The position numbers and the translations under genes are program-made. Of a stretch of 54,921 nt of DNA, positions 48,155 to 54,921 are shown one piece after another (position 1 is the first letter of the stretch; every line of letters begins with the position of its first letter). The notes below the pieces were generated by a model, which made no database searches, was not told where the DNA came from, and saw nothing but the letters and a program-made list of their open reading frames with translations. Source of the stretch: Akkermansia muciniphila (GTDB lineage Bacteria > Verrucomicrobiota > Verrucomicrobiia > Verrucomicrobiales > V1-33); the NCBI GenBank assembly GCA_945900785.1, contig CAMDJM010000029.1, forward strand, positions 1 through 54,921, read 5' to 3'.

Positions 48155-48787
48155 ATGAAAATCAATATCCTTATCTATTCTTTGTTCTTTTTATCAATAT
48201 CCGAACTCATACAAGCACAAGAAAAGCTCGTGCCGATGAATCCTAAAGGAGATCCAGTGCTAGTTGAAAAATCAAAAGCAATTCTGGAATCTGAGTTTGG
48301 TGTCGACGCAAAAGTGACAATCACTTCAGTTGAACCGTTCGAAGAACCGGCATGGGAGGCACTTTTTCCGAACTCGTCTCCTACCATCGTTCACGCAGTA
48401 ATAGCGCATCCAGATTCGGGGCACGCCGCAGGAATTACCTTTATAGTCTCTACATCAGGAACGAAGTATGCCGTCTCCCGAAGCATGGAACCTTCAGGTT
48501 TCTTAAAAGCCCTCAAAAGCCATAACAAGCGAGTCGAAAACACGCAGGATGCAGAAGCGATTGCACGAGCATTCGCTGAACTGTGCGGGCTGATTTTAAA
48601 CGATAAGATAGAAACCCAGAAAAGCGGAAACGGATACACTGTGAGTCTTTCGACCCAATCTGGTAAAAGTGATGCGTCGAAGGAAATGCGAATAGACTTA
48701 GAACTCTTGGTTGATGGCGAATCAAGACTTGTTTCCGAAGCAAGGGCGAAGTCTTGGGTTCCAGCCGAGTCCGATAAAAAAGAATAG
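48155..48787 (+). CDS. Exported hypothetical cassette protein
   Basis: 210 residues with an N-terminal signal peptide (MKINILIYSLFFLSISEL, ending IQAQ). The rest is a mixed alpha/beta domain with no family I recognise. AT-rich codon use compared with the chromosome. Followed at once by the left half of an attC site. Confidence 0.65.
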   Translation: MKINILIYSLFFLSISELIQAQEKLVPMNPKGDPVLVEKSKAILESEFGVDAKVTITSVEPFEEPAWEALFPNSSPTIVHAVIAHPDSGHAAGITFIVSTSGTKYAVSRSMEPSGFLKALKSHNKRVENTQDAEAIARAFAELCGLILNDKIETQKSGNGYTVSLSTQSGKSDASKEMRIDLELLVDGESRLVSEARAKSWVPAESDKKE

Positions 48788-48810
48788 CAGAATCGGGTCG
48801 GGATGACAGG
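48788..48810 (+). other. attC left half, interrupted
   Basis: Sixteen bases (48790-48805, GAATCGGGTCGGGATG) are identical to the left arm of the attC at 53546. The right arm is not found; instead a group II intron-like segment follows. Confidence 0.55.
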
Positions 48811-49300
48811 ATTGCGCCTGCCACCCCTCCCACACCACCCGGCATGCGGCTCCGCACCGGGCGGTTGCAGTAAGACTCGTTAGACGGCCAGCTGGCCCGT
48901 TCCTTTGGGTTTGGGCTGGCCGCCGTAGTGCAGTCGGATCCGGATTTCTCCCGGATTCACCAACGGGCTTAGCTGTGTTGTGCCAGCTCACCCCATCGCG
49001 TCGGGCCCGCATTATTACAGTTTTAGTGGCGGGCTGTCTCCGCTGCGCTCCGGCTGTATCAGGTTCTGGTTCATCGGCTCGCGGGTTTTGCATCGTGTGG
49101 CTTACGCTGCGCTTCACCCCTGCGGGGCAGCCTGGCGGCTGGCTGTCTCCCTGCGGTCGGCTCTTTCAGAGCACCGGTCGCCCATTACTCCTTGACCTCT
49201 GCTGGTATTTTGGTTAATCACTTTCATGATTTCTGGTTTTCATACAGGGGACTTGAACCCCATTTGGACTGTGCCCATGCTGGGCACACACAAGGCACCG
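48811..49300 (+). other. Segment resembling group II intron-associated sequence
   Basis: About 490 bases without a credible gene. It begins with a CACCACCCGGCATGCGG block forming a hairpin CCCGGCATGCGG-CT-CCGCACCGGG (48838-48861), sequence that I associate from memory with group II intron reverse-transcriptase loci, and ends with a GGGGACTTGAACCCC block. No reverse transcriptase is present. Identification is tentative. Confidence 0.3.
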
Positions 49301-49366
49301 GAGCCAACCGCCGTTGGCGATGTCAGTTCCGCTGTCGCGGTTCACGTCGCGGGTCGGCGGTGGCTC
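49301..49366 (+). other. attC site
   Basis: 66 bp. The left arm GAGCCAACCGCCG pairs with CGGCGGTGGCTC with one unpaired A, as in attC hairpins. The right core is degenerate (GGTGGCTCAG instead of GTTGGCTCAG). Confidence 0.55.
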
Positions 49367-49398
49367 AGCTTTTTTCGTTCGCCCAACTTCAAAGCGTA

Positions 49399-50007
49399 AT
49401 GCCATCACTCGAAGAGCTTGAAGCGAGATTGAGAGCTTCCCACGATGCCTACTACGCACAGTGTAAAGAGCGATGGGACGCTGAGGCATTGAGTCGGCTT
49501 CAGGCAGCTATCCATGTCGCAGAGGCTGACTTGTGTGCCGCCAAGGGTGAGGCATACGCCAGATTGATCGACATTGGTCTTGAGTATTGTGCGGAGGGAG
49601 TCCGTCTTCTTCAGTCCTCAGAGGCATGTTTTCTGATTGTCGGCACGATTTCACGGCAGGCAGGAGCTATTGCCAGCAGAGCATATGCTGTATTGAGATT
49701 CACCTCCTGCATGTGGACTACATTTGGCTACCCGAACGATGAAGCACTCGAAGGCCACCCAATGTCTGGGCGAGGTTTTGATTCATTTGGCGTTTGCGAG
49801 GTCTTCAACTCGCCTTGGATCACCCGGATGAGAGCGCAGAACCGGATTCGATTTCCTGAGTTTGATATGCATCCTGTCCGCCATTTGATCTTCTCGTTTA
49901 TCGGCGACACGTTCGAGTGTCTTTGCACTGGGGTAGAGGTCGTCTTTACTCACTCCGATTTTCAGACCGTTTTTGCACATACCACCTCCCTCCTATCCCA
50001 TGAGTAG
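49399..50007 (+). CDS. Hypothetical cassette protein
   Basis: 202 residues from ATG 49399 (MPSLEELEARLRASHDAYY). The N-terminal half is helical; the C-terminal half has FGYPNDEALEGHPMSGRG and FNSPWITRMRAQN motifs that I have the impression recur in uncharacterised proteins. The frame is open back to 49192 through the intron-like segment and attC, which is spurious. Followed by an attC nine bases after its stop. Confidence 0.7.
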   Translation: MPSLEELEARLRASHDAYYAQCKERWDAEALSRLQAAIHVAEADLCAAKGEAYARLIDIGLEYCAEGVRLLQSSEACFLIVGTISRQAGAIASRAYAVLRFTSCMWTTFGYPNDEALEGHPMSGRGFDSFGVCEVFNSPWITRMRAQNRIRFPEFDMHPVRHLIFSFIGDTFECLCTGVEVVFTHSDFQTVFAHTTSLLSHE

Positions 50008-50015
50008 CCGACACA

Positions 50016-50118
50016 GCCAACAAAAGGGCGAATAAGACGGATGCAGGCAACGGATCGTGTGGCATCAGTCATGTCATCGACGCTTCCCGCCCGCCGTCGC
50101 CTGATCCGAGGCGTTGGC
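50016..50118 (+). other. attC site
   Basis: 103 bp. GCCAAC at 50016-50021 pairs with GTTGGC at 50113-50118. The inner arm CGGATgCAGGCaACGG pairs with CCGTcGCCTGATCCG with an unpaired G on the left strand, the usual extrahelical base pattern. Confidence 0.8.
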
Positions 50119-50147
50119 AGCAAACCTTCTCCTTGGCAAATAACATT

Positions 50148-51050
50148 ATGGACCCATCGAAACAAGCCCCACACCGCTGCGTTTTGGCCGCGCTTGACTA
50201 TGGGCGGCGGCATGGTGGCCCCGACAACCTTCCCGACCTCTTTATCTTTCTCAGACGGGCTGCAGAGGGCGGTGACGCCGAAGCGCAATTCCTGTTGGGT
50301 GAGCTTCATCGTGAAAAGCGGTTTTTTCTTGAACGAGCCGGGATAGCGGAGTTGCTGCTTCCTTTATCACAGGAGGACTGTTCAACAGGTCCGCGGGAAG
50401 CCCTTCGGTGGTTTGAGATGGCCGCCGCCCAGGGTCACTCCGATGCGGCGAAACTCGCTGGTCTGATGTATACCGGTAATTCCAGCATCGAGCAGGATTA
50501 CCCGAAAGCTATCGGGTGGCTGAGCGTCGCGGCACAACAGGACAACCCAGATGCATGGTTTTTCATGGGGCAAGCCTACAGCAAAGGCTGGGGCGTCCCC
50601 CGCGACACCGTGGAAGCCGCCCGTTGGTTCCTTCGAGCCGCGGAGAGGGGGCATTCCTACGCCCAGGGCATCCTTGCCACAAGATATGAGAAAGGACAGG
50701 GAGTCCCCGCGGACTTTCAGGAAGCCCTGCGGTGGTATCAGGATGCCGCACGTGGAGGTCATTTTCCCTCAGCGTTCCGATTGGGTTGTCTCTACGGGGA
50801 GGGGGATCGCGTCGATCAGAACTACACTGAGGCTCAGGGATGGTTCGAGCAAGTCGTGTGCCGCGGTGTTGGGCCAGAAAAGGTGCATGCCATGATTAGG
50901 CTTGGTTCAATTCACCATCGTGGATTGGCTGGGGTGGAAGATCCCGCGAAGGCCGCCGATTTGTATGAAAGAGCACACAAGTATGCGGTCCACTTTGCCA
51001 AACAGCTGATCCCTTTGACGCAAAAGCATGTTGACCAAATTACCCAATGA
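50148..51050 (+). CDS. Sel1-repeat protein
   Basis: 300 residues from ATG 50148. At least five Sel1-type repeats of about 36 residues (AAQGHSDAAKLAGLMY, RAAERGHSYAQGILATRYEKGQG, DAARGGHFPSAFRLGCLYGEG) form a helical solenoid for protein binding. No signal peptide. Its stop lies only two bases before the next attC. Confidence 0.85.
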   Translation: MDPSKQAPHRCVLAALDYGRRHGGPDNLPDLFIFLRRAAEGGDAEAQFLLGELHREKRFFLERAGIAELLLPLSQEDCSTGPREALRWFEMAAAQGHSDAAKLAGLMYTGNSSIEQDYPKAIGWLSVAAQQDNPDAWFFMGQAYSKGWGVPRDTVEAARWFLRAAERGHSYAQGILATRYEKGQGVPADFQEALRWYQDAARGGHFPSAFRLGCLYGEGDRVDQNYTEAQGWFEQVVCRGVGPEKVHAMIRLGSIHHRGLAGVEDPAKAADLYERAHKYAVHFAKQLIPLTQKHVDQITQ

Positions 51051-51052
51051 AT

Positions 51053-51141
51053 GCCGAAACGGATGCAGGCACCGGCTCGTATGTCATCTGTCGCGTCATC
51101 GACGCTTCCCGCTCGCCGTCGCCTGATCCGAGACGTTCGGC
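51053..51141 (+). other. attC site
   Basis: 89 bp from GCCGAAAC to GTTCGGC (51135-51141). Arms CGGATgCAGGC and GCCTGATCCG pair with an extra G. Strongly similar to the 50016 site, so the two cassettes share an attC lineage. Confidence 0.8.
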
Positions 51142-51154
51142 AGCAATAAACACA

Positions 51155-51589
51155 ATGAAATCAATCATAGCCATCTTCGCGGTCGTATCTGCGGGAATCA
51201 TTCCCTCAGTCAAGGGAGCGATTTATTCCCCAACCCCCAAGGCAGGTGAGTTTTTACGGCAGTTTGAAAAGGCATACAGATCAGGTGATTTAGAGTGGAT
51301 TCAGAGTGCGGTCGACAAAGAAGGAATAATCGCGGAGGCGAAGGATATTTTCTTTGGATTCCTTGGGCCAAAGAAAGAAGGAGAAGCCATTTCCGACTTG
51401 AGAATCTTAGCTGCTCCGGAGGGCTACAAGCTCCAAAATTCTTTGCTTGATGCTGAGATTGATCCAACGATTCCCGTGGATTTCATCATCACTTTCACGA
51501 GGATGACGGGAGAAGTTAAGACGACAATCAAGGTTCCGGTTGGCTATCGGGACGGGATGATTTGGTTCGCCGGCATCAAGAAAAAATAA
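51155..51589 (+). CDS. Exported hypothetical cassette protein
   Basis: 144 residues from ATG 51155, with a signal peptide (MKSIIAIFAVVSAGIIPSVKG). The mature part (FLRQFEKAYRSGDLEWIQ, VGYRDGMIWFAGI) resembles small SnoaL/NTF2-like folds in pattern only. The longer frame from 51047 is just the attC read through. Stop one base before the next attC. Confidence 0.7.
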   Translation: MKSIIAIFAVVSAGIIPSVKGAIYSPTPKAGEFLRQFEKAYRSGDLEWIQSAVDKEGIIAEAKDIFFGFLGPKKEGEAISDLRILAAPEGYKLQNSLLDAEIDPTIPVDFIITFTRMTGEVKTTIKVPVGYRDGMIWFAGIKKK

Positions 51590-51590
51590 T

Positions 51591-51679
51591 GCCGAATGAC
51601 GCTCCATCCAACGGCGGGTAGCGTCTAATTTTGAATCCAAGTTTCCATTCCCGCCGTCGCCTGATCCGTGACGTTCGGC
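51591..51679 (+). other. attC site
   Basis: 89 bp from GCCGAAT to GTTCGGC (51673-51679). The inner 8 bp stem ACGGCGGG/CCCGCCGT is perfect; the outer arm GACGCTCCATCC pairs loosely with GATCCGTGAC. Left arm identical to the half site at 47885. Confidence 0.8.
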
Positions 51680-51702
51680 CTCATCGCACACGCTATTCGC
51701 TC

Positions 51703-52131
51703 ATGGACTGGATAAGTGATTCAATTGCCATCGGAAACTACCTGGATGCCACCGACACGGCTCTGCACCGCGCAGAGGGGATCAGATCTCTTCTTTGTCT
51801 CGACGGTAAATTGCGTCCGAGTGATGCCGCCCGGCTGGAATTGGATGAGCTTGTCTCCGTTCCGTTGATCGACGGCGATGGCAACCGTCCCGAGGCATTT
51901 GAGACAGCGGTTAGAACGATTGATCGCCTGGCGACCAGACGCCCGAAGCTTCTTGTGCAGTGTCATGCAGGCCGCAGCCGATCTGTGGTCGTAGTCGCAG
52001 CGCATTTGATGCGCACCGAACGACTGAGACCGGCAGAGGCTTTGCAGCGTATAGCAGAGCGCAGGGAGGTTGCCATCACACCCGGCATAGAGCGGTTGCT
52101 CCGCAGTGCATGGTTGCCCGGAGGCGATTAG
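51703..52131 (+). CDS. Dual-specificity phosphatase-like protein
   Basis: 142 residues from ATG 51703. The phosphatase loop is QCHAGRSRS: Cys87 and Arg93 form the C-x5-R signature, and the preceding VPLIDGDGN offers the general-acid Asp. The compact size matches atypical dual-specificity phosphatases, which remove phosphate from Tyr/Ser/Thr or RNA/lipid substrates. A phosphatase carried as an integron cassette is uncommon among named functions. Upstream frame from 51631 is attC read-through. Confidence 0.85.
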   Translation: MDWISDSIAIGNYLDATDTALHRAEGIRSLLCLDGKLRPSDAARLELDELVSVPLIDGDGNRPEAFETAVRTIDRLATRRPKLLVQCHAGRSRSVVVVAAHLMRTERLRPAEALQRIAERREVAITPGIERLLRSAWLPGGD

Positions 52132-52163
52132 CGGCTACGACATTGATGCAACACACCACCAAT

Positions 52164-52293
52164 GCCGAACCACGCGCGGCTGGCAAGCCTCCGGGCTCTC
52201 TGCTTTCTCCGATATCTCACTCCAATTCCAACCCTCACCCTGCGTTCCACGCGCTACCCTGCCCGGAGGCTGCCAGCGCTTGAGACGTTCAGC
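52164..52293 (+). other. attC site
   Basis: 130 bp from GCCGAAC (52164-52170) to GTTCAGC (52287-52293). The inner arm GCGgCTGGCAaGCCTCCGGGC pairs with GCCCGGAGGCTGCCAGCGC, leaving two unpaired bases on the left strand. The clearest attC in the window. Confidence 0.85.
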
Positions 52294-52308
52294 TAACCAC
52301 AAAGCGAG

Positions 52309-52899
52309 ATGACCGAAAACCTCAAGGCCCTCTGCGATAAAGCTGACAAGCTGGAGCTTCACGGACTGAGCCGTGAGCTCACGCAGCGGCAGCTCGAAGC
52401 TCATCCTGAAGATTACCGACTCCTGCTCGACTTGGCCACCCACGAGATGACCTTTGGCCGTTACCAGGAGGCGAAGGCAGCTATCGACCACGCTGAGCGG
52501 GTCTGCCCGCCCAAGGCGATGAAGTGGGTTTTAGCACGAAGGGGCCATTTGAGCGAGGGCTTGGGTGATCGTGATGCTTCCATTCGATACCACTTGGCTG
52601 CACATGAATTGGACCCAGAGGAGGCGACTTATCTTATCTACGCTGGTTCAGTTTCCTTCAAGGCCGGTGATACTGATCGAGCCATTGAGTTTGCCACTCG
52701 TGCTACACAGTGCGAGAAGGGCTGTATCGACGAGGCATATTTTAACCTCGGCGGTTATCTACTGGCCATGAGGCGATACTCCGAAGCTCGGGACTGCTAC
52801 CGGAGAGCATTGGAGATTGACCCGAACTACCGTATCGCGCAGACTCGACTTGAGGATGTTTCACGGATCCTTGCACTTGAGACAGACAACCATGAGTGA
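52309..52899 (+). CDS. TPR-repeat protein
   Basis: 196 residues. Tandem tetratricopeptide repeats are seen in YRLLLDLATHEMTFGRYQEAKAA, DASIRYHLAAHELDPEEATYLIYAG and AYFNLGGYLLAMRRYSEARDCYRRALEIDPNY, read as successive repeat motifs. TPRs bind partner proteins. No signal peptide. Followed 12 bases later by an attC. Confidence 0.85.
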   Translation: MTENLKALCDKADKLELHGLSRELTQRQLEAHPEDYRLLLDLATHEMTFGRYQEAKAAIDHAERVCPPKAMKWVLARRGHLSEGLGDRDASIRYHLAAHELDPEEATYLIYAGSVSFKAGDTDRAIEFATRATQCEKGCIDEAYFNLGGYLLAMRRYSEARDCYRRALEIDPNYRIAQTRLEDVSRILALETDNHE

Positions 52900-52911
52900 C
52901 CGACCAACCAA

Positions 52912-52998
52912 GCCGACAAGACGGCACATCCAACGGCGGGTAACGTCCTTCTTTGAATTCGGGCTTCCTTTCCCGCCGTGGATGGCCTAGACGTTGGC
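52912..52998 (+). other. attC site
   Basis: 87 bp from GCCGACA to GTTGGCT (52992-52998). GGCaCATCCaACGGCGGG pairs with CCCGCCGTGGATGGCC, leaving two unpaired A residues on the left arm. Confidence 0.85.
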
Positions 52999-53007
52999 TG
53001 AAGAAAT

Positions 53008-53577
53008 ATGGCATCTAAGAAGGAACTACGGCAACTCGCCATTGAGCGCGAGCAACAGCGCCGCAATCAACAGCGGGCAGAGGCTTGCCCCATTTCGCAT
53101 GTCGACTTTGAAGCCATGGTCGATCACGTCAGTGATTACCTGGTAGACCACGGACACAGCCACGATTTCGCGGTCACCGCTGCGTTTCTGAAGGATCACC
53201 GGTTGCCAGTCGAATCGACACTATCGTTTCTCACTGAGAGACGCATCAAGGACGACTGGGACGTTCTGGTTAGCGGGGATGCTCATGGATTCTTCGGGTC
53301 ATCCTCTGATCGTCTTGTCCGAATGCCCCTTGAGGAGAGCGAATTGAATGACCTCCTGGATTGGGTCGATGCCGAGATTCAGCGCAGTGGGTGCGATCAC
53401 ACGCATCGCCTGACGAGAACTTGGCTGACTGAGCATGGGCATCCAACGACACGCTCGTTGGGGGCACTGATGGCTCTTGGTGGATTCTGTGACTGCGAGG
53501 TGGCGATGAATATCGAGACGGACGGCATCTACCCGCGAAACAACAGCGAATCGGGTCGGGATGGCAACCCCAACTAG
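53008..53577 (+). CDS. DUF2695-like protein
   Basis: 189 residues. The C-terminal half (LNDLLDWVDAEIQRSGCDHT, LTRTWLTEHGHP, LGGFCDCEVAMNI) resembles DUF2695, including the Cys-Asp-Cys. The N-terminal half is a basic coiled helix (KKELRQLAIEREQQRR). Function unknown. Its last ~10 codons run into the attC left arm. Confidence 0.75.
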   Translation: MASKKELRQLAIEREQQRRNQQRAEACPISHVDFEAMVDHVSDYLVDHGHSHDFAVTAAFLKDHRLPVESTLSFLTERRIKDDWDVLVSGDAHGFFGSSSDRLVRMPLEESELNDLLDWVDAEIQRSGCDHTHRLTRTWLTEHGHPTTRSLGALMALGGFCDCEVAMNIETDGIYPRNNSESGRDGNPN

Positions 53578-53672
53578 CCCCTCTGTTTTCCATGCTCTAT
53601 CTAACTTTAACATCAACCCCGCGATCAACGCTGGCTCCCGCTAGTGGGGTTGCCATCGCTTGAACGTTGGCT
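53546..53672 (+). other. attC site overlapping the end of the preceding gene
   Basis: 127 bp to GTTGGCT (53666-53672). GATGGCAACCCCaACTAGC pairs with GCTAGTGGGGTTGCCATC with a single unpaired A. The gene stop TAG (53575-53577) lies inside the left arm. Confidence 0.85.
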
Positions 53673-53679
53673 CAGAAAA

Positions 53680-54162
53680 ATGACTCCGGTTGATAGAGAT
53701 CGCATGATTCGAGAGATCGAGAGCACATTCGTTGCGATACCGAAACCAGAGTGCACGAAACGAGTTGCTCGATCTCTCGACGACGAATGGTTTCCATCCA
53801 GAGAGAGGATGGAGGAGCTTCGATCACTGGATCAAGAGGAAGATTGGCGAGAAGTGGAGCCAGACGACATCCGCGAATTCCCAGACGTCCTTTTCTGGAT
53901 TTCTCCCGACGGCTTTCGATTCTACTTCCCCGCTTTTCTGCAATACTCAGTTATGAATTGGAGCAATTCTCATTATCGCGTCCAACTTGAGTGTATGGAA
54001 GTTATTGGCCGGCAGCCAGACGTCTTGGACTCCCTTTCTCGAACCGAGGCGATAGCATTGGCAGAGATATTGACAGAACTTTCTGTAGATCCTGGTGGCT
54101 CCCACTATGATTCGGATCGATCGATTCGCGCGCTTGAGCATCACGCCGCCAAAGCCGAATGA
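53680..54162 (+). CDS. DUF6714-like protein
   Basis: 160 residues from ATG 53680. RDRMIREIESTFVAIPKP, DVLFWISPDGFRFYFPAFLQYS resemble DUF6714 proteins of unknown function. Last cassette of the array; an upstream frame from 53644 is attC read-through. Confidence 0.7.
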   Translation: MTPVDRDRMIREIESTFVAIPKPECTKRVARSLDDEWFPSRERMEELRSLDQEEDWREVEPDDIREFPDVLFWISPDGFRFYFPAFLQYSVMNWSNSHYRVQLECMEVIGRQPDVLDSLSRTEAIALAEILTELSVDPGGSHYDSDRSIRALEHHAAKAE

Positions 54163-54216
54163 CCATGGTTATCATCGGGCGCAGCCCCGATGATAACGGT
54201 TGTTGAACGATTCGCG
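54154..54216 (+). other. Possible terminal attC site / hairpin
   Basis: Starts with GCCGAAT overlapping the preceding stop and ends near ATTCGCG. A perfect 12 bp stem GTTATCATCGGG (54168-54179) / CCCGATGATAAC (54186-54197) lies inside. The right core is not a good GTTRRRY, so it may be a worn attC or a simple terminator-like hairpin. Confidence 0.45.
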
Positions 54217-54650
54217 CTTGGCCTTTGGGCATCGTCCGGTTCAGGACCGGTTGGTGGCCGGGGCGTCAGTGGGTAAAGCTTCCGGGCGCTTCTCCTCACT
54301 TAAATCCGGTTTTTGCTTCCATCGGGTCAGGCTGGACGGGATGAATGGGGGCTTTGATCGCCCTCGTGACTCCGGGAGCGGGCTCTGTTGGTGCCTGGAA
54401 GCAGAGGCTGGGCTTGGACTTCCAGGGCCGAAATCACGCAACCTCATGAGAATGAATCTCTCAACTCTCCACCTTCAACTCTCAACTCTCAACTTCCCGT
54501 TTACCTTTATGAAAAAGGGCGCCCGGACGCGGCCCGCCGGATTGCCAGCCAGTGGAGGGAGGCCCCCATTCTGGAAGTGGTAATAATGCTCCAGTGGGTT
54601 GGAGCTTTCCCGTTTGGGGTGGCCGATGGCGGCAGTGAGAAGAAGGAGTT
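54217..54650. other. Gene-free region
   Basis: 434 bases with only short frames. Contains a run of CAACTCTC-type direct repeats (about 54458-54495). No gene recognised. Confidence 0.5.
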
Positions 54651-54753
54651 CCTGGTTCTGCTTTTTTAAGTTGGGGAATCAGCGGGCTGGAAGCCCGCTG
54701 GCCGCACAGGCTGGAAGCCTGCGCCACGGGGAACTTAACAAAGTAGAACCAGG
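54651..54753. repeat. MITE-like palindromic element, copy 2
   Basis: 103 bp with inverted termini CCTGGTTCTGC and GTAGAACCAGG and two inner hairpins (AGCGGGCTGGAAGCCCGCT; CAGGCTGGAAGCCTG). Inverted relative to 35454-35531 and one hairpin longer. Confidence 0.75.
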
Positions 54754-54754
54754 G

Positions 54755-54921
54755 AGTAAGCGGGTCTGCGGGGGGCCAGTTGGCATTGAAAAACGGCCGG
54801 CAGGACGGGCGGCTGCGGCAGGAAATCCCATTGCCTGCAATTTACCCCTGGCGCAGGGGGCGGCGCTGGCTTTACCTCGCGGCCCCCTCAATGCTGCCTG
54901 TGGAAGAAAATTACAAAGTCA
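54755..54921. repeat. ~165 bp interspersed repeat, right copy, runs to window end
   Basis: Direct copy of 46431-46596. The true end may lie beyond the window. Confidence 0.75.

Larger units (their letters stand above)
46946..54216 (+). mobile_element. Integron gene-cassette array without integrase (CALIN-like)
   Basis: About 7.3 kb in which unrelated small genes all point the same way. Most are followed within a few bases by a palindromic attC-like site (49301, 50016, 51053, 51591, 52164, 52912, 53546, probably 54154), and two sites are left halves only. Sites share GCC(G/A)A(A/C)-type left cores, GTT(C/G)(G/A)GC-type right cores and arms with one-base unpaired insertions. No intI or attI is visible in the window. 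Base composition is less GC-rich than in the flanking genes. Confidence 0.85.

Noticed and set aside
49192..49398. N-terminal extension of the 49399 gene
   Set aside because: Encoded by the intron-like segment and attC site; Arg/Cys-rich and non-homologous.
51047..51154. N-terminal extension of the 51155 gene
   Set aside because: Is the attC site read in frame; the signal peptide begins at ATG 51155.

Overview
The window is about 55 kb of a GC-rich bacterial chromosome, most likely from the phylum Verrucomicrobiota. The clues are the very large secreted proteins built from LamG, Ig-like, lamin-tail and CotH-like parts, a dehydrogenase/HEAT/cytochrome c module of the kind common in the PVC superphylum, a PEP-CTERM-type protein, TSP3-like calcium repeats, and families of GC-rich palindromic repeats between genes. 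No 16S rRNA lies in the window, so the phylum is an inference.

Positions 1-17300 are mostly conserved housekeeping genes: a tail-specific (S41) protease cut by the window edge, rpoZ, smpB, a homoserine-dehydrogenase-like oxidoreductase, a Fic protein with an unusual C-terminal extension, recG, an ECF sigma operon (sigma factor, membrane protein, Spy/CpxP-like protein), gyrB, a type IV pilin-like protein, an ArsR-methyltransferase fusion, tRNA-Glu, tyrS and a lipoate-ligase-like gene.

Positions 17300-42300 hold large exported proteins. They include a 1928-residue fusion of a ceramidase-like domain, two LamG domains, a membrane-bound dehydrogenase, HEAT repeats and cytochrome c. It is divergent from a Tat-exported PhoD-like phosphatase. 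Next come a PEP-CTERM protein, a gene remnant, a VWA-like membrane protein, a 2152-residue LamG/Ig/lamin-tail/CotH protein, a 947-residue propeller/Ig protein and several small lineage-specific genes. Repeat families fill the gaps.

Positions 42514-46329 look like a three-gene operon. It encodes an exported protein, a TSP3-repeat protein with a C-terminal transglutaminase-like Cys-His-Asp domain, and a small lipoprotein-like protein.

Positions 46946-54216 are the most notable part: an integron gene-cassette array with no integrase gene in view. At least eight small unrelated genes lie on the same strand. They are separated by palindromic attC-type sites of 66-130 bp whose paired arms carry unpaired extra bases and end in GTT(C/G)GGC-like cores. 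Cassette products include a Sel1-repeat protein, a dual-specificity phosphatase, a TPR protein and DUF2695-like and DUF6714-like proteins. Two attC sites are only left halves, one followed by a segment resembling group II intron-associated sequence. The left edge abuts a Phd-type antitoxin whose PIN toxin partner is cut to a few codons. Two direct copies of a ~165 bp repeat bracket the region.
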